Shown: one piece after another, positions 27,250 to 36,748 of the stretch | Layout of the letters: each line of letters opens with the position of its first letter | How positions within the stretch are numbered: position 1 is the first letter of the stretch | Source: SKVR01 sp037441525 | Lineage (GTDB): Bacteria; Bacteroidota; Bacteroidia; Bacteroidales; UBA7960 | NCBI GenBank assembly: GCA_037441525.1 | Contig: JBBISA010000009.1 | Coordinates: 1-64,000, forward strand | Length of the DNA: 64,000 bases | Reading direction: 5' to 3' | Translations under genes and position numbers: made by a program | The notes under the pieces: model-generated | Seen by the model: the letters and a program-made list of their open reading frames with translations, nothing else | Databases searched by the model: none | What the model was told of the DNA's origin: nothing

Positions 27250-27548
27250 TTTTCAAGGAATCCGTTTCCTTTGTAATCAGGCTCTGATCATTGCCTTATC
27301 ACCATATTTTATTGTTCAAATTCGGACGCCAATTGTGCGGATAACGTACAGGAATTGGCTGAAGCACTCCTGCGACAACAATCATTAACAGGTTGTATTA
27401 CAACTACTAATAATTATTGGTATGCTTTTAGAAAAGCCACGCCCGTAAGTTTATTGGTTAATTGATTACGCTTACCGGGTAAGGGTTTAAAAGCCCTTAC
27501 CTTTTTCAAGAATCACTTCCGAACCATTGAAACCATAAAATAACAGTC
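27250..27548 (+). promoter_or_regulatory. 299-bp leader region of the tolC-like gene
   Basis: No gene seen. The last 110 bases can form competing structures: CCCGTAAG (27442-27449) can pair with CTTACCGGG (27471-27479), which also folds on itself with GGTAAG, and GGTAAGGG (27478-27485) pairs with CCCTTACC (27494-27501) in front of a T-run. This is laid out like an attenuator, though simple termination of the upstream operon is equally possible. Confidence 0.45.
27478..27506 (+). terminator. Terminator-like hairpin 42 bp before tolC-like gene
   Basis: Eight-bp stem GGTAAGGG / CCCTTACC with an 8-base loop, followed directly by TTTTT (27502-27506). Confidence 0.75.
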
Positions 27549-28967
27549 ATGACCCTGAAAAGACTTCTAATCCTCAGCCTTGTACTAATTTCGGCTACAC
27601 TGCCAATAAAGGCTACAAAAACCTGGGCCCTGCAAGAATGTATCGACCATGCTTTAAAAAACAACATTGAAATTAAATTACAAAAGCTGCAGCAGGCAGA
27701 CGCATCGCTCAATCTTCAGCAAAGTTATGCCAACTTTTTACCAAACCTAAATGCCGACGCCACGCATGGATACAGCTTTGGGCGATCAGTTGACCCCTAT
27801 ACCAATGATTTTTCGACCGAACGTATTATGCGTCAAAACACAGGCGTTTCTTCCTCTGTAGTTCTATTTGGAGGTTTTCAGAATGTTAACTATATGCGCT
27901 ACAACATTTTACGAAACACTGCTGCGCGATATGATACAGAAAAACTTCAGAACGACATCATCCTTACCATAGCAGGAGCATACCTTCAGATTCTTTACTA
28001 TGAAGATTTTATTGAAACCTCTGACCAGCAACTCGACATTATCCGCCAGCAATTGCTCAGAACCCGTGCCCTTTTCGAAGGGGGTACACTGCCCCGGGGA
28101 AGCGTATTGGAAATTGAAGCCCGCCTGGCTGAAGAGGAACTTAACCTGATAAATGCCCGCAACAATCTCCGCATGGCCTATCTTGAACTGGTTCAATTAC
28201 TCGACCTGAACCCTCAGGACGAATTCAGGGTTCAAAAACCCTCTGCAGAATATGATAACCCAGCTATTTTGCTCAGCCCTGAGGAAATATTTAACCGCGC
28301 TCTTGCGGTACAACCCTCCATCAGTGCTGCAGAAACACGAATTGAACTTGCCGCCAAACAAATAGACCTTGACCGTGGCCGTATAAGTCCTACCCTATCG
28401 CTGGTGGCAAGCATTGGCACCGGATACTCGCAAGCATCAATGAAATTTTCGGGCCGCGAAAACCTTGGGATTATGCAAATAGGATTTCTGGCAGACCAAA
28501 CACCGGTATTTGCCAATGCTTACAATAATCTTTTCATACGCAAACCGTGGAATGAGCAAATACGGGATAACTTCAACCAATACTTAGGCCTAAATCTTCG
28601 TATCCCCATTTTTAACCGTATGGAGGTACATACACGCATTAATCAATCGCGAATAGACCTGGAAAGGGCACGATCACAATACGAATTAAACCGCAACAAT
28701 CTTAATAAAGCAATTTATCAGGCCCACGCCGATGCCTTGGCAGCCTGGCAAAAATATCAGGCGACCAATAAATCGCTCGATGCCTTTAAGGAGTCGTTTA
28801 ACTACACCCGCCAGCGATTCGACCTTGGTATGGTAAGCACGGTTGAATACAACGAATCTCAAACCAGATTGGCCAGGGCCGAAAGAGAAGTTTTACAGGC
28901 CAAATACGATTTCATATTCAAAACCAAAATAATGGAATTCTACATGGGCCAGGGATTCGCCCTGTAA
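27549..28967 (+). CDS. TolC-family outer-membrane efflux protein
   Basis: 472 residues with a signal peptide (LLILSLVLISATLPIKA). TolC-type repeats: WALQECIDHALKNNIEIKL opens the mature protein, and two long helical hairpin blocks (about 150-240 and 350-450) flank beta segments (LNADATHGYSFGRSVDP; LGLNLRIPIFNRMEVHTRI). It forms the outer-membrane channel of a tripartite efflux or type I export system. Usual partners (adaptor, permease) lie 10 kb away at 38-40.6 kb rather than beside it. Followed by a good terminator. Confidence 0.92.
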   Translation: MTLKRLLILSLVLISATLPIKATKTWALQECIDHALKNNIEIKLQKLQQADASLNLQQSYANFLPNLNADATHGYSFGRSVDPYTNDFSTERIMRQNTGVSSSVVLFGGFQNVNYMRYNILRNTAARYDTEKLQNDIILTIAGAYLQILYYEDFIETSDQQLDIIRQQLLRTRALFEGGTLPRGSVLEIEARLAEEELNLINARNNLRMAYLELVQLLDLNPQDEFRVQKPSAEYDNPAILLSPEEIFNRALAVQPSISAAETRIELAAKQIDLDRGRISPTLSLVASIGTGYSQASMKFSGRENLGIMQIGFLADQTPVFANAYNNLFIRKPWNEQIRDNFNQYLGLNLRIPIFNRMEVHTRINQSRIDLERARSQYELNRNNLNKAIYQAHADALAAWQKYQATNKSLDAFKESFNYTRQRFDLGMVSTVEYNESQTRLARAEREVLQAKYDFIFKTKIMEFYMGQGFAL

Positions 28968-29008
28968 CATCCAAAAAGTTCTGAAATATTCTCTTTTGTT
29001 TTTGTTTT

Positions 29009-29039
29009 CCGGCGCTGCTTTGCAACGCCGGATTTTTTT
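29009..29039 (+). terminator. Rho-independent terminator after tolC-like gene
   Basis: CCGGCG (29009-29014) pairs with CGCCGG (29026-29031), with an inner TGC/GCA extension across one mismatch, then a run of seven T. Confidence 0.85.
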
Positions 29040-29084
29040 AACCCGGATTAGTCATTAGGAATGCAATGAACTGATTACTTAGCC

Positions 29085-29253
29085 GGGTTTTCCCCCGCTT
29101 TAGAAAAACTTAATTTGTAAGCATTTCTGCTTACAAATATTTAGTTTTTCTTTAGCGATTTGTCAAAATAGAAATCACATAATCAACAACTTAAAACTTT
29201 AAATTTTTATTGACTTTAAGTAGAAAAAACGGCTAAATACAAATTTGGGTTTA
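29085..29253 (+). repeat. Dispersed intergenic repeat, copy B (long form)
   Basis: About 165 bp closely similar to copy C in inverted orientation. From the left: CCCCGCTTTAGAAAA; a long hairpin built from AGAAAAACT / AGTTTTTCT outside and TTTGTAAGCA / TGCTTACAAA inside with loop TTTC (29114-29137); then AGCGATTTGTCAAAAT, ACTTTAAATTTTTATTGAC and AAAAAACGGCTAAATACAAA ending in TTGGGTTT. Confidence 0.8.
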
Positions 29254-29391
29254 ATATGATTTGCCACTTTTAGCAGTGATTAACAAAGATTACCAAACAT
29301 TGAAACAAATCATTTGTTTCCTGAATGATTTTTATCTTGATTTTCGATTTTTTAATTCACAGCTTTAATAACCCAATCAATCTTTTGTACT

Positions 29392-29991
29392 ATGTTGATG
29401 AAAACCGCAAAAACCCGCTATGATATCCATCCTTTGCTAAGTCAAAGATGGAGCCCTCGATCCTTTACCGGACAACCAGTGTCTAATGAGTCGCTTCAGC
29501 GAATTTTTGAAGCTGCCAGATGGGCTCCCTCCAGTTTCAATGAACAACCCTGGCGTTTTATAGCTGGGATAAAAGGCGATAAAACCTGGGATATGATATA
29601 TAACACCCTTGTGACATTTAACCAGCAATGGGCCGGAACAGCGCCAGTTCTGGCATTGGCCATCGGGAAAAAAACCTCGAGCAAAAACAATAGACCCAAC
29701 AGTATTTTCCAGTACGATGTTGGACAAAGTGTTGCCTACATAACCTTTCAGGCTATGCACGAAGGACTATACGTGCATCAGATGGGAGGGTTTGATACTG
29801 TAATGGCTGCTAAACTTTTTAATATTCCTGAAGATTATCAGGTTTTAACGGCATTTGCTATTGGCTACCTTGGCTCGCCCGATAATCTCGATGAAAGCCT
29901 TGCCGAAATGGAAAAAGCCCCAAGGGAGCGTTCGGAGTCCGAAAAAATTGTTTTTCAAAATAGCTTTAATGCTCCCGCAGAATTTCTGTAA
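29392..29991 (+). CDS. Nitroreductase family protein
   Basis: 199 residues. FMN-dependent oxidoreductase fold: RWSPRSFTGQPVSNE at the N-terminus, the FMN-contact block EAARWAPSSFNEQPWRF, and the C-terminal QVLTAFAIGYLG. Such enzymes reduce nitro-compounds or quinones with NAD(P)H; the true substrate is unknown. Monocistronic by position, with a hairpin downstream. Confidence 0.88.
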   Translation: MLMKTAKTRYDIHPLLSQRWSPRSFTGQPVSNESLQRIFEAARWAPSSFNEQPWRFIAGIKGDKTWDMIYNTLVTFNQQWAGTAPVLALAIGKKTSSKNNRPNSIFQYDVGQSVAYITFQAMHEGLYVHQMGGFDTVMAAKLFNIPEDYQVLTAFAIGYLGSPDNLDESLAEMEKAPRERSESEKIVFQNSFNAPAEFL

Positions 29992-30040
29992 ATCATCCCG
30001 CATTTATATTTAAAGGTTAAAGGCCTGCCTGTAATATAAC

Positions 30041-30073
30041 CGGCGTGCCTTTTTTATCTTAAAAGGCACGCCG
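30041..30073 (+). terminator. Strong inverted repeat after nitroreductase, probable terminator
   Basis: Perfect 13-bp stem CGGCGTGCCTTTT / AAAAGGCACGCCG with a 7-base loop. The T-run lies within the stem and loop rather than after it, so function as a terminator is likely but not certain. Confidence 0.6.
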
Positions 30074-30154
30074 TCATTGATTAATTGCGTAAAAACCGAA
30101 ATACATTTCATTTCACTTTTCGTATCTTTACCATTGTTTTAATTTATATATAGA

Positions 30155-31261
30155 TTGCACCTTCAGTCAAAACACATTTTTACTTGCCTCAGGATTGCCG
30201 GATTTATTGCCGGTTTGTTTCCTCATCTGCTCACCGGACAAACCCCCAAATACAGCAATGAATTTATGGCCATTGGCGTGGGAGCCAGGGCATTGGCCAT
30301 GTCAAACGCCTTTGTGTCGGTTGCAGGCGATGCAACATCAGGTTACTGGAATCCATCAGGCCTTACCCATTTGGATGCCAATATCCAGATTGCCTTAATG
30401 CATACCGAATATTTTGCCGGCCTTGCTCAATTCGATTATGGATCAATTGCCTTTAACCTTGACAAGAAAAGCGCTCTCGGATTTTCATTCTTGCGTTTCG
30501 GAATCGACGATATCCCCGATACATCAGAGCTTGTTGATGCCAATGGAAACATAAACTACGACCGCATCCGCTCATTTTCTGCATCCGATAATGGATTTAT
30601 CCTATCTTATGGCAGATTTCTTAATAACCAACTTAGTATTGGCGCAAGCGCTAAAATAATAAGACGAACAGCTGGTTCCTTTGCTGGGGCCTGGGGTTTC
30701 GGACTCGATGCAGGATTACAGTATACCATGAATAACTGGAGTTTTGGTTTCATGGGGCGCGATATTACATCCACATTCAACGCCTGGAATTACCAGCTCG
30801 ATGATAAAATGCGTGAAGTGTTTACCCTGACAGGAAACGAGATTCCGGCCAACAGTCTTGAAATAACGCTCCCCAGGTTTATTCTTGGGGCATCGCATCA
30901 ATATCGGTTTTTCGACAAGGTGGGTATCCTTGCTTCAGCCGACTTCACTTTTACTACCGATGGAAAGAGGAATGTAATTTTTAAAGGCGACCCAATAAGC
31001 ATGGATCCTTCAATGGGAATCGAAATCGATTACAATAAAATTATATTCATCAGAGCCGGAATTGGCAATTACCAGCGATACACAACCGATTTTTGGAAAA
31101 AAACTACGGCGATACAAATGAATATGGGAATCGGTGTTTCGATACGCAACACACTTACCATTGATTATGCATTGACTGATGTGGGCGATAATTCGGTGGT
31201 ACTTTATTCAAACATTTTTTCATTAAAGCTCAATATAAACCGCCGGGAACGTTCACAATAA
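30155..31261 (+). CDS. porV: T9SS outer-membrane shuttle protein PorV (LptO)
   Basis: 368 residues from a TTG start; no in-frame ATG exists between the upstream stop (30140-30142) and the signal peptide (CLRIAGFIAGLFPHLLTGQ). The mature N-terminus YSNEFMAIGVGARALAMSN with GDATSGYWNPSGL is the PorV signature. PorV is a 14-strand FadL-like barrel that takes T9SS cargo from the translocon and delivers it to the PorU sortase, whose gene follows. TATCTTTA at 30123-30130 may be the -7 element. The spacing of 41 bp to the porU start supports an operon. Confidence 0.92.
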   Translation: MHLQSKHIFTCLRIAGFIAGLFPHLLTGQTPKYSNEFMAIGVGARALAMSNAFVSVAGDATSGYWNPSGLTHLDANIQIALMHTEYFAGLAQFDYGSIAFNLDKKSALGFSFLRFGIDDIPDTSELVDANGNINYDRIRSFSASDNGFILSYGRFLNNQLSIGASAKIIRRTAGSFAGAWGFGLDAGLQYTMNNWSFGFMGRDITSTFNAWNYQLDDKMREVFTLTGNEIPANSLEITLPRFILGASHQYRFFDKVGILASADFTFTTDGKRNVIFKGDPISMDPSMGIEIDYNKIIFIRAGIGNYQRYTTDFWKKTTAIQMNMGIGVSIRNTLTIDYALTDVGDNSVVLYSNIFSLKLNINRRERSQ

Positions 31262-31302
31262 TAAAGCAATTTTTGCCTAAAATACCGGAGAAAAGAATAA
31301 CC

Positions 31303-34300
31303 ATGCGCAGGTTACTGATATTCATCTTTATTGCCGTTTCAGGGACTACCCAACTTTCTGCCCAACAATTTGGCAATGAATGGATTGTTTACAGCCAGCA
31401 ATATTTTACTATTCCTGTTCACCAACGGGGCATATATCGTATCGACTATAATACAATGCTTAATGCCGGGGTACCCCTGGGAAGTTTCGACCCCCGGTCG
31501 TTTCAGGTATTTGCCCGTGGGCAGGAACAGCCTATTTTTGTAAAAAATGAATCATCAGGTGTTTTTCAACCCGGAGATTACATTGAGTTTTATGGTGACC
31601 GAAACGATGGTTGGCTCGACCAGGCCTTTTACACTGACCCTTCCAAACAACCCAATCCAAACTATAGTCTGATTAATGATACTATAACATATTACATAAC
31701 CTGGAACAGCTCTTTGAACAACAGGCGCTTTGCCATACAGGAAAGCAACAACTTTGCAGGGTATAATGCGGCAAACTGGTTCTGGTTTACATCGCGCGAA
31801 GACTATACCAGCCACTACTACGAAGGCGAAACCAACAACTATGGGGTTACTGAACCAGAGTATACTGAAGCTGAAGGCTGGTTTGATGCCCCCATTACAC
31901 TGGGCCAGAGCCGTACCAAAATAATGCCCACCCCCAATATTTTTACAGCAGGGCCGCAGGCCACCATCGAAATGGCAGTGGCCGGAGCATCAAATTACAG
32001 GCCCCTGAATCCCGACCACCACCTTCAGATTCAGTTTGCAGGGCAGTTAATCGATTTGGTTTATGAAGGTTATGCGCTATTGCGTTTCAACAGGATGGTG
32101 CAAGCCAACAGTCTTAATGCCGCAGGAACTCCATTTGTATTCAGTTCGGTAAATTCGCTTGGTTCACCAGTCGACAGGTCGGCCATCACTTATATATCAG
32201 TACGATATCCACACAACTTCAACATGCGCGACCAGAGCAGCATGTTTATGGAGCTGCCACCTTCCACCGGTGATCGCACCCTTGTTAGTTTTACTGCTTT
32301 TAATGCCATTGCTGCCGACACTGTGTATATTTACAATCTTACCAACAATGCCCGTATCAGGGTATTCAACGAGGGGGGAACATACAGGGCCCTTGTTGGA
32401 AATCCCACCCAAACACGAAGATTGTTTCTTACCCAAACAACCAACACAATCAGGGTGAACAGAATAAGACCTGTTTCGTCTAACCCCGCCAGTTTTGCCC
32501 GATTTACAAATTTTCTTTCGCAACCTCATGTAAACTCAGATTATCTGATTATATCACACCGGTCGCTAATAAACCAGGCAGAACAATTCAGGCAATTCAG
32601 AAATTTAACCGGATACAAGGTGCTGCTGGTAGATGTTGATGAATTATACCACCAGTTTGCTTATGGAATTGCCAAGCACCCATTATCCATCAGAAATTTT
32701 GCTGCATTTGCCCTTGCCAGATTCGATACCAAACCAACCAAATTATTTTTGATTGGCAAAACACGCGGTGCGCTTGCCTACCGCAAAAACCCGTCAATCT
32801 ATGCTGCATCGCTCGTACCCTCGTTGGGCAACCCTCCCTCCGACATCCTGCTCACAGCGGGTCTGGATGGATTCGGATATGCTCCGGCGCTCGGAACCGG
32901 AAGGTTGGCTGCACGAAATCCGGCACAGGTAACTCTCTACTTTAACAAGGTGGTACAACACCACGATGCTCAGCAAACCCCTCAGGAATGGATGAAAAAC
33001 GTACTCCACTTCGGTGGTGGTACAAGTATTAGTGAGCAAAATGTACTTTCGGGATATCTAAGAGGATATAAAAGAAGCATGGAAAATCCGTCATTTGGCG
33101 GATATGTGCGTACTTTTCTGAAAAGTTCAACCGACCCTATTCAAATCAACCAGTCCGACTCCCTCAAGCAAATCATCAACAACGGAGTTAGTTTTATGAC
33201 CTTTTTCGGACATGCCGCCGGTATTGGTTTCGACATTAGCATCGATTATCCTTCAGAGTACAGTAACTTTGGGAAATATCCTTTCCTGATTGCCAACTCG
33301 TGTTTTGCAGGTGATATATTTGGCGCAGGGATTAATTCAAGCGAAGAATTTGTGCTTATTGAAGAAAAAGGGGTAATTGGATACCTTGCTTCAACAACCG
33401 CAACCGGTGCCTTCGAAATCAACAGATACTCAAATTTCTTTTTCGAAAATGTAGGTTCCGAGATGTATGGCATGCCAGTAGGCGATATAATGAGGCAAAC
33501 CGTAAGACTAGCACAGTCATCCAATGTTTATATCAAGAATGTGTGCCTGCTTAATACACTTCATGGCGACCCGGCAGTTGTTATTAATTCATTCCCCAAA
33601 CCTGATTACAAACTTGAGACCCGAAATTTATATTTCTCTCCGAAAGATGTGTCGTCCGAAATGGATTCCTTTTCCATCAATATTATTGCAACCAATATTG
33701 GTAAAGCAATCAGAGATTCAATGTTTATAGATATTGAAAGAAGATTTCCTGATGGTACTACTGAAATTTTTAAAAGAAGGGTAAGAACGCCCTTTTTTAA
33801 GGATACCTTATCATTTCATTTCCCAGTTGACCGGCAGAAAGGGGTAGGCATAAACCAATTTACGGTTACTCTTGATGCACTTAACCAGATAAATGAGCTA
33901 AATGAACTTAACAATAGGGCAACAGCATCCCTTTTCATCAAATCGTCTGAAATAATACCCGTATATCCCCCGAAATACGCTATTGTTCCAAACTCTGCAA
34001 TCCAACTGAAAGCTTCAACCGGCGATCCCTTCGTTGGCGAGCGAACGTATGTTTTTCAACTCGATACTACCCCGCGGTTCACCAGTCCACTGGAGCACCG
34101 TGAAACCCAGAAGGGCGGAGTTGTAGCATGGACACCTCCGGTTACATTGATGGATGGGATGGTTTACTATTGGCGGGTAAGCCTTGTTTCTGCCAATCCG
34201 GAAGAGTTTTTTTGGCGCGAAAGTAGTTTTCAGCATTTAAAAGGCCTTACCGGATGGAGCCAGGCAAGGTTCGATCAGTTTGAGAACAACCATTATACGT

Positions 34301-36264
34301 TTGTAACCCACAACAAAAGCGAACGGATATGGGAATTCATCAACTCAGTTAATTCGCTTCAGGCACAAACCGGGGTGTACCCTTACCTTGCATGGAGTGA
34401 GCAATTCGTAAAACTAAACGGGGTTATATTAACACAGTTTGCATGCATGAGCGAAGCGGGCAACGGTATGCTATTTTCTTTGTTCAACCCGGTTTCAGGA
34501 GCACCGGTCTATAGCGTTAACCAGGGAAACAATTTGGGGCAGTACGAAAATTTCCACTGTAATATTCGTGAAGTGCCGGTTTTTGAATTTTACTCCACAT
34601 CCGAACTGTGGAGGGAAAGAATGAAAAAATTCATAGATATAATCCCCGACGATTATTATGTGCTTGTATTGAGTCATCGCAACCACAATGCAGAAAATTA
34701 TCCGGAAGGACTTTATCGGGCATTTGAATCATTGGGTAGCGCCAACATCCGAAATCTGGTAAATAATTCCCCATATATACTTTTCGGCCGCAAGGGATCG
34801 CCTTTGGGTTCAGCCAACGAGATTTTAGGTTCGTCCATCACATCCACTATTTTACTCAACGACAGTATAGTTACCAACTGGAACAGAGGCTACATTCTTT
34901 CTGAACCCATTGGGCCTTCATCGAAATGGCAAACCATAAACTGGCAGCACCGGAGCCTTGAAAAAGCGAGCACCGATTCTGTCTGGCTCAATATCATTGG
35001 CATAACCGCCAGCGGAGTATCAGACACTATTGCCACCCGAATTCCTTCTATCCAATCTACACTGGACATCAGAAATGTAATTGATGCCAGAAAATACCCA
35101 TATCTAAGGTTAATGGTTAACATGTTTGATGATGAAAACCGGACCCCTGGCCAAATGGACTACTGGAATGTGATTTTTGAAGGAATTCCTGAAACTGCCA
35201 TCAATCCATCCCTACACTATGTATTTGAAAAGGATTCAGTGCCCGAAGGAAAAGACATTTTATTTTCCACTGCCATACAGAACATCAGTAATTACGATAT
35301 GGACAGTTTGCTTGTAAGGTACTGGATAACCGACCGCAATCGCGCCATTCATCCCATTGAGTACCCCAGGCAGCGGAAACATCCCTCCGGCCACATTTTC
35401 GCTGACACTGTTTTTATAAAAACCCGTGGGTTAGCCGGCAATAACAATTTATGGATAGAGGTAAATCCTGCCGGAGACCAGCTGGAGCAATATTCGTTTA
35501 ACAACATTGGGCAGGTTCCCTTCTTTGTTGCAAAAGATATAACCAATCCACTGCTCGAAGTTACCTTCGACGGCATACAAATAATGAATGGCGACCTGGT
35601 ATCAGCCAATCCCTTCATTAACATTACCATCAGAGACGAAAATCGTTACCTGGCTCTGACAGATACTGCACTTATCAAAGTATTCCTCACTACACCTGCC
35701 AGCTCCGAAAGCCAGCGACTGTATTTCGTTAGGGAAGGGAAGGAAAACATGAAATTCTTTCCTGCCCAATTACCTGCCAACCAGTGCAGTATAGAATTTG
35801 AGCCGAAATTTGAGCTCGACGGAAAATATACCCTACGGGTGCAGGCAACCGATATGTCGCTCAACGAATCAGGCGCCAATGATTATGTGATTTCGTTTGA
35901 AGTATTAAACCAATCGACCATTACAGAGGTGCTTAACTGGCCGAATCCCTTCACCACAGCCACTCACTTTGTATTTACCCTTACAGGTTCGAGGCTTCCA
36001 TCACAAATGAAAATTCAAATTCTTACCATAACAGGAAAAGTTGTGAGAGAAATTGATATGTCGGAATTAGGCCCTTTGCGCATAGGTCGCAACATTACAC
36101 AATACGCCTGGGATGGCACCGACCAGTATGGCGACAGACTGGCCAACGGTGTTTACCTTTATAGGGTAGTAACCCAGATAGACGGTTCTCAGATTGAGTT
36201 AAATACCACCTCTGCTTCAAGATTCTTTCATAATGGTTTTGGGAAAATGTATCTGATGCGATAA
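31303..36264 (+). CDS. porU: T9SS C-terminal signal peptidase/sortase, PorU type (long, PorU2-like)
   Basis: 1653 residues from the ATG at 31303, chosen because it begins a good signal peptide (LLIFIFIAVSGTTQLSA); an upstream in-frame TTG was rejected. A gingipain-like C25 peptidase domain spans roughly residues 415-770, with catalytic His637 (FFGHAAG) and Cys667 (NSCFAGD). PorU cleaves the C-terminal signal of T9SS cargo and links it to A-LPS. After the peptidase come several beta-sandwich-like regions, including CARDB-like ones, and a T9SS C-terminal domain (about 1543-1653: LNWPNPF, ITGKVVREI, GDRLANGVYLYRV). It is considerably longer than the P. gingivalis PorU (about 1150), fitting the longer PorU2-type relatives. 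Confidence 0.9.
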   Translation: MRRLLIFIFIAVSGTTQLSAQQFGNEWIVYSQQYFTIPVHQRGIYRIDYNTMLNAGVPLGSFDPRSFQVFARGQEQPIFVKNESSGVFQPGDYIEFYGDRNDGWLDQAFYTDPSKQPNPNYSLINDTITYYITWNSSLNNRRFAIQESNNFAGYNAANWFWFTSREDYTSHYYEGETNNYGVTEPEYTEAEGWFDAPITLGQSRTKIMPTPNIFTAGPQATIEMAVAGASNYRPLNPDHHLQIQFAGQLIDLVYEGYALLRFNRMVQANSLNAAGTPFVFSSVNSLGSPVDRSAITYISVRYPHNFNMRDQSSMFMELPPSTGDRTLVSFTAFNAIAADTVYIYNLTNNARIRVFNEGGTYRALVGNPTQTRRLFLTQTTNTIRVNRIRPVSSNPASFARFTNFLSQPHVNSDYLIISHRSLINQAEQFRQFRNLTGYKVLLVDVDELYHQFAYGIAKHPLSIRNFAAFALARFDTKPTKLFLIGKTRGALAYRKNPSIYAASLVPSLGNPPSDILLTAGLDGFGYAPALGTGRLAARNPAQVTLYFNKVVQHHDAQQTPQEWMKNVLHFGGGTSISEQNVLSGYLRGYKRSMENPSFGGYVRTFLKSSTDPIQINQSDSLKQIINNGVSFMTFFGHAAGIGFDISIDYPSEYSNFGKYPFLIANSCFAGDIFGAGINSSEEFVLIEEKGVIGYLASTTATGAFEINRYSNFFFENVGSEMYGMPVGDIMRQTVRLAQSSNVYIKNVCLLNTLHGDPAVVINSFPKPDYKLETRNLYFSPKDVSSEMDSFSINIIATNIGKAIRDSMFIDIERRFPDGTTEIFKRRVRTPFFKDTLSFHFPVDRQKGVGINQFTVTLDALNQINELNELNNRATASLFIKSSEIIPVYPPKYAIVPNSAIQLKASTGDPFVGERTYVFQLDTTPRFTSPLEHRETQKGGVVAWTPPVTLMDGMVYYWRVSLVSANPEEFFWRESSFQHLKGLTGWSQARFDQFENNHYTFVTHNKSERIWEFINSVNSLQAQTGVYPYLAWSEQFVKLNGVILTQFACMSEAGNGMLFSLFNPVSGAPVYSVNQGNNLGQYENFHCNIREVPVFEFYSTSELWRERMKKFIDIIPDDYYVLVLSHRNHNAENYPEGLYRAFESLGSANIRNLVNNSPYILFGRKGSPLGSANEILGSSITSTILLNDSIVTNWNRGYILSEPIGPSSKWQTINWQHRSLEKASTDSVWLNIIGITASGVSDTIATRIPSIQSTLDIRNVIDARKYPYLRLMVNMFDDENRTPGQMDYWNVIFEGIPETAINPSLHYVFEKDSVPEGKDILFSTAIQNISNYDMDSLLVRYWITDRNRAIHPIEYPRQRKHPSGHIFADTVFIKTRGLAGNNNLWIEVNPAGDQLEQYSFNNIGQVPFFVAKDITNPLLEVTFDGIQIMNGDLVSANPFINITIRDENRYLALTDTALIKVFLTTPASSESQRLYFVREGKENMKFFPAQLPANQCSIEFEPKFELDGKYTLRVQATDMSLNESGANDYVISFEVLNQSTITEVLNWPNPFTTATHFVFTLTGSRLPSQMKIQILTITGKVVREIDMSELGPLRIGRNITQYAWDGTDQYGDRLANGVYLYRVVTQIDGSQIELNTTSASRFFHNGFGKMYLMR

Positions 36265-36321
36265 TCCTTTTTGATAGAAAACATCAATTAAATCCGCTAT
36301 TGGAAAATTCATGTAAGTGCT

Positions 36322-36732
36322 ATGGTAAATTATCCTGCCAAAATACTAATTGCATTTGGTGAAGCTGCCGAGGGAAAGGAAAATTTTCTTTACTGGCTAA
36401 TGCACAATGGGTATCCTGAGCTTGCTGCACTTGCCAATTCTATTCATACTAACCATGAGGCTTTTCAATGGCTCATGAAAAATAAATATCCTCAATATGC
36501 TGCATTCAGCAAAGCTGTCTGGGACGATGAACCCGCCATGCAGTGGCTCAAGAAATACAAGTTTGATTTTCTTGCCCTTTTGGCCGAAGCAGTGCTCGAA
36601 AACGAAGAGGCCATAAATAAACTTACATCAGCTGATCTTCAAATATTTATTGTTATTGCCAAAAAAATACAGGCCTTTAAATTTCGCCGAATTGAAGACA
36701 TGAATGATTATCACAAAGGACCGTATAATTAA
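36322..36732 (+). CDS. Uncharacterised small protein with three tandem 25-residue repeats
   Basis: 136 residues, no signal peptide and no family I recognise. Three consecutive units start FLYWLMHNGYPELAALANSI, FQWLMKNKYPQYAAFSKAV and MQWLKKYKFDFLALLAEAV, each about 25-26 residues and ending in an acidic N/D-E-E/P-A segment. Trp-Leu and Ala-rich positions recur, so a helical-hairpin solenoid is likely. It lies 57 bp after porU and 16 bp before a Nudix gene, on the same strand. Function unknown; a cytosolic adaptor or immunity-like role would be guesswork. Confidence 0.7.
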   Translation: MVNYPAKILIAFGEAAEGKENFLYWLMHNGYPELAALANSIHTNHEAFQWLMKNKYPQYAAFSKAVWDDEPAMQWLKKYKFDFLALLAEAVLENEEAINKLTSADLQIFIVIAKKIQAFKFRRIEDMNDYHKGPYN

Positions 36733-36748
36733 CCTTTTACCGAAAACC

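Larger units (their letters stand above)
28968..29391 (+). other. 424-bp intergenic region holding a terminator and repeat copy B
   Basis: No gene seen. It contains the tolC terminator, a long copy of the dispersed repeat, and about 135 bp of AT-rich DNA ahead of the nitroreductase with no clear promoter match. Confidence 0.5.

Noticed and set aside
27250..27548. Sigma-54 promoter ahead of tolC, expected from the NtrC-type neighbour
   Set aside because: No GG-N10-GC match with a reasonable consensus was found by eye in this stretch.
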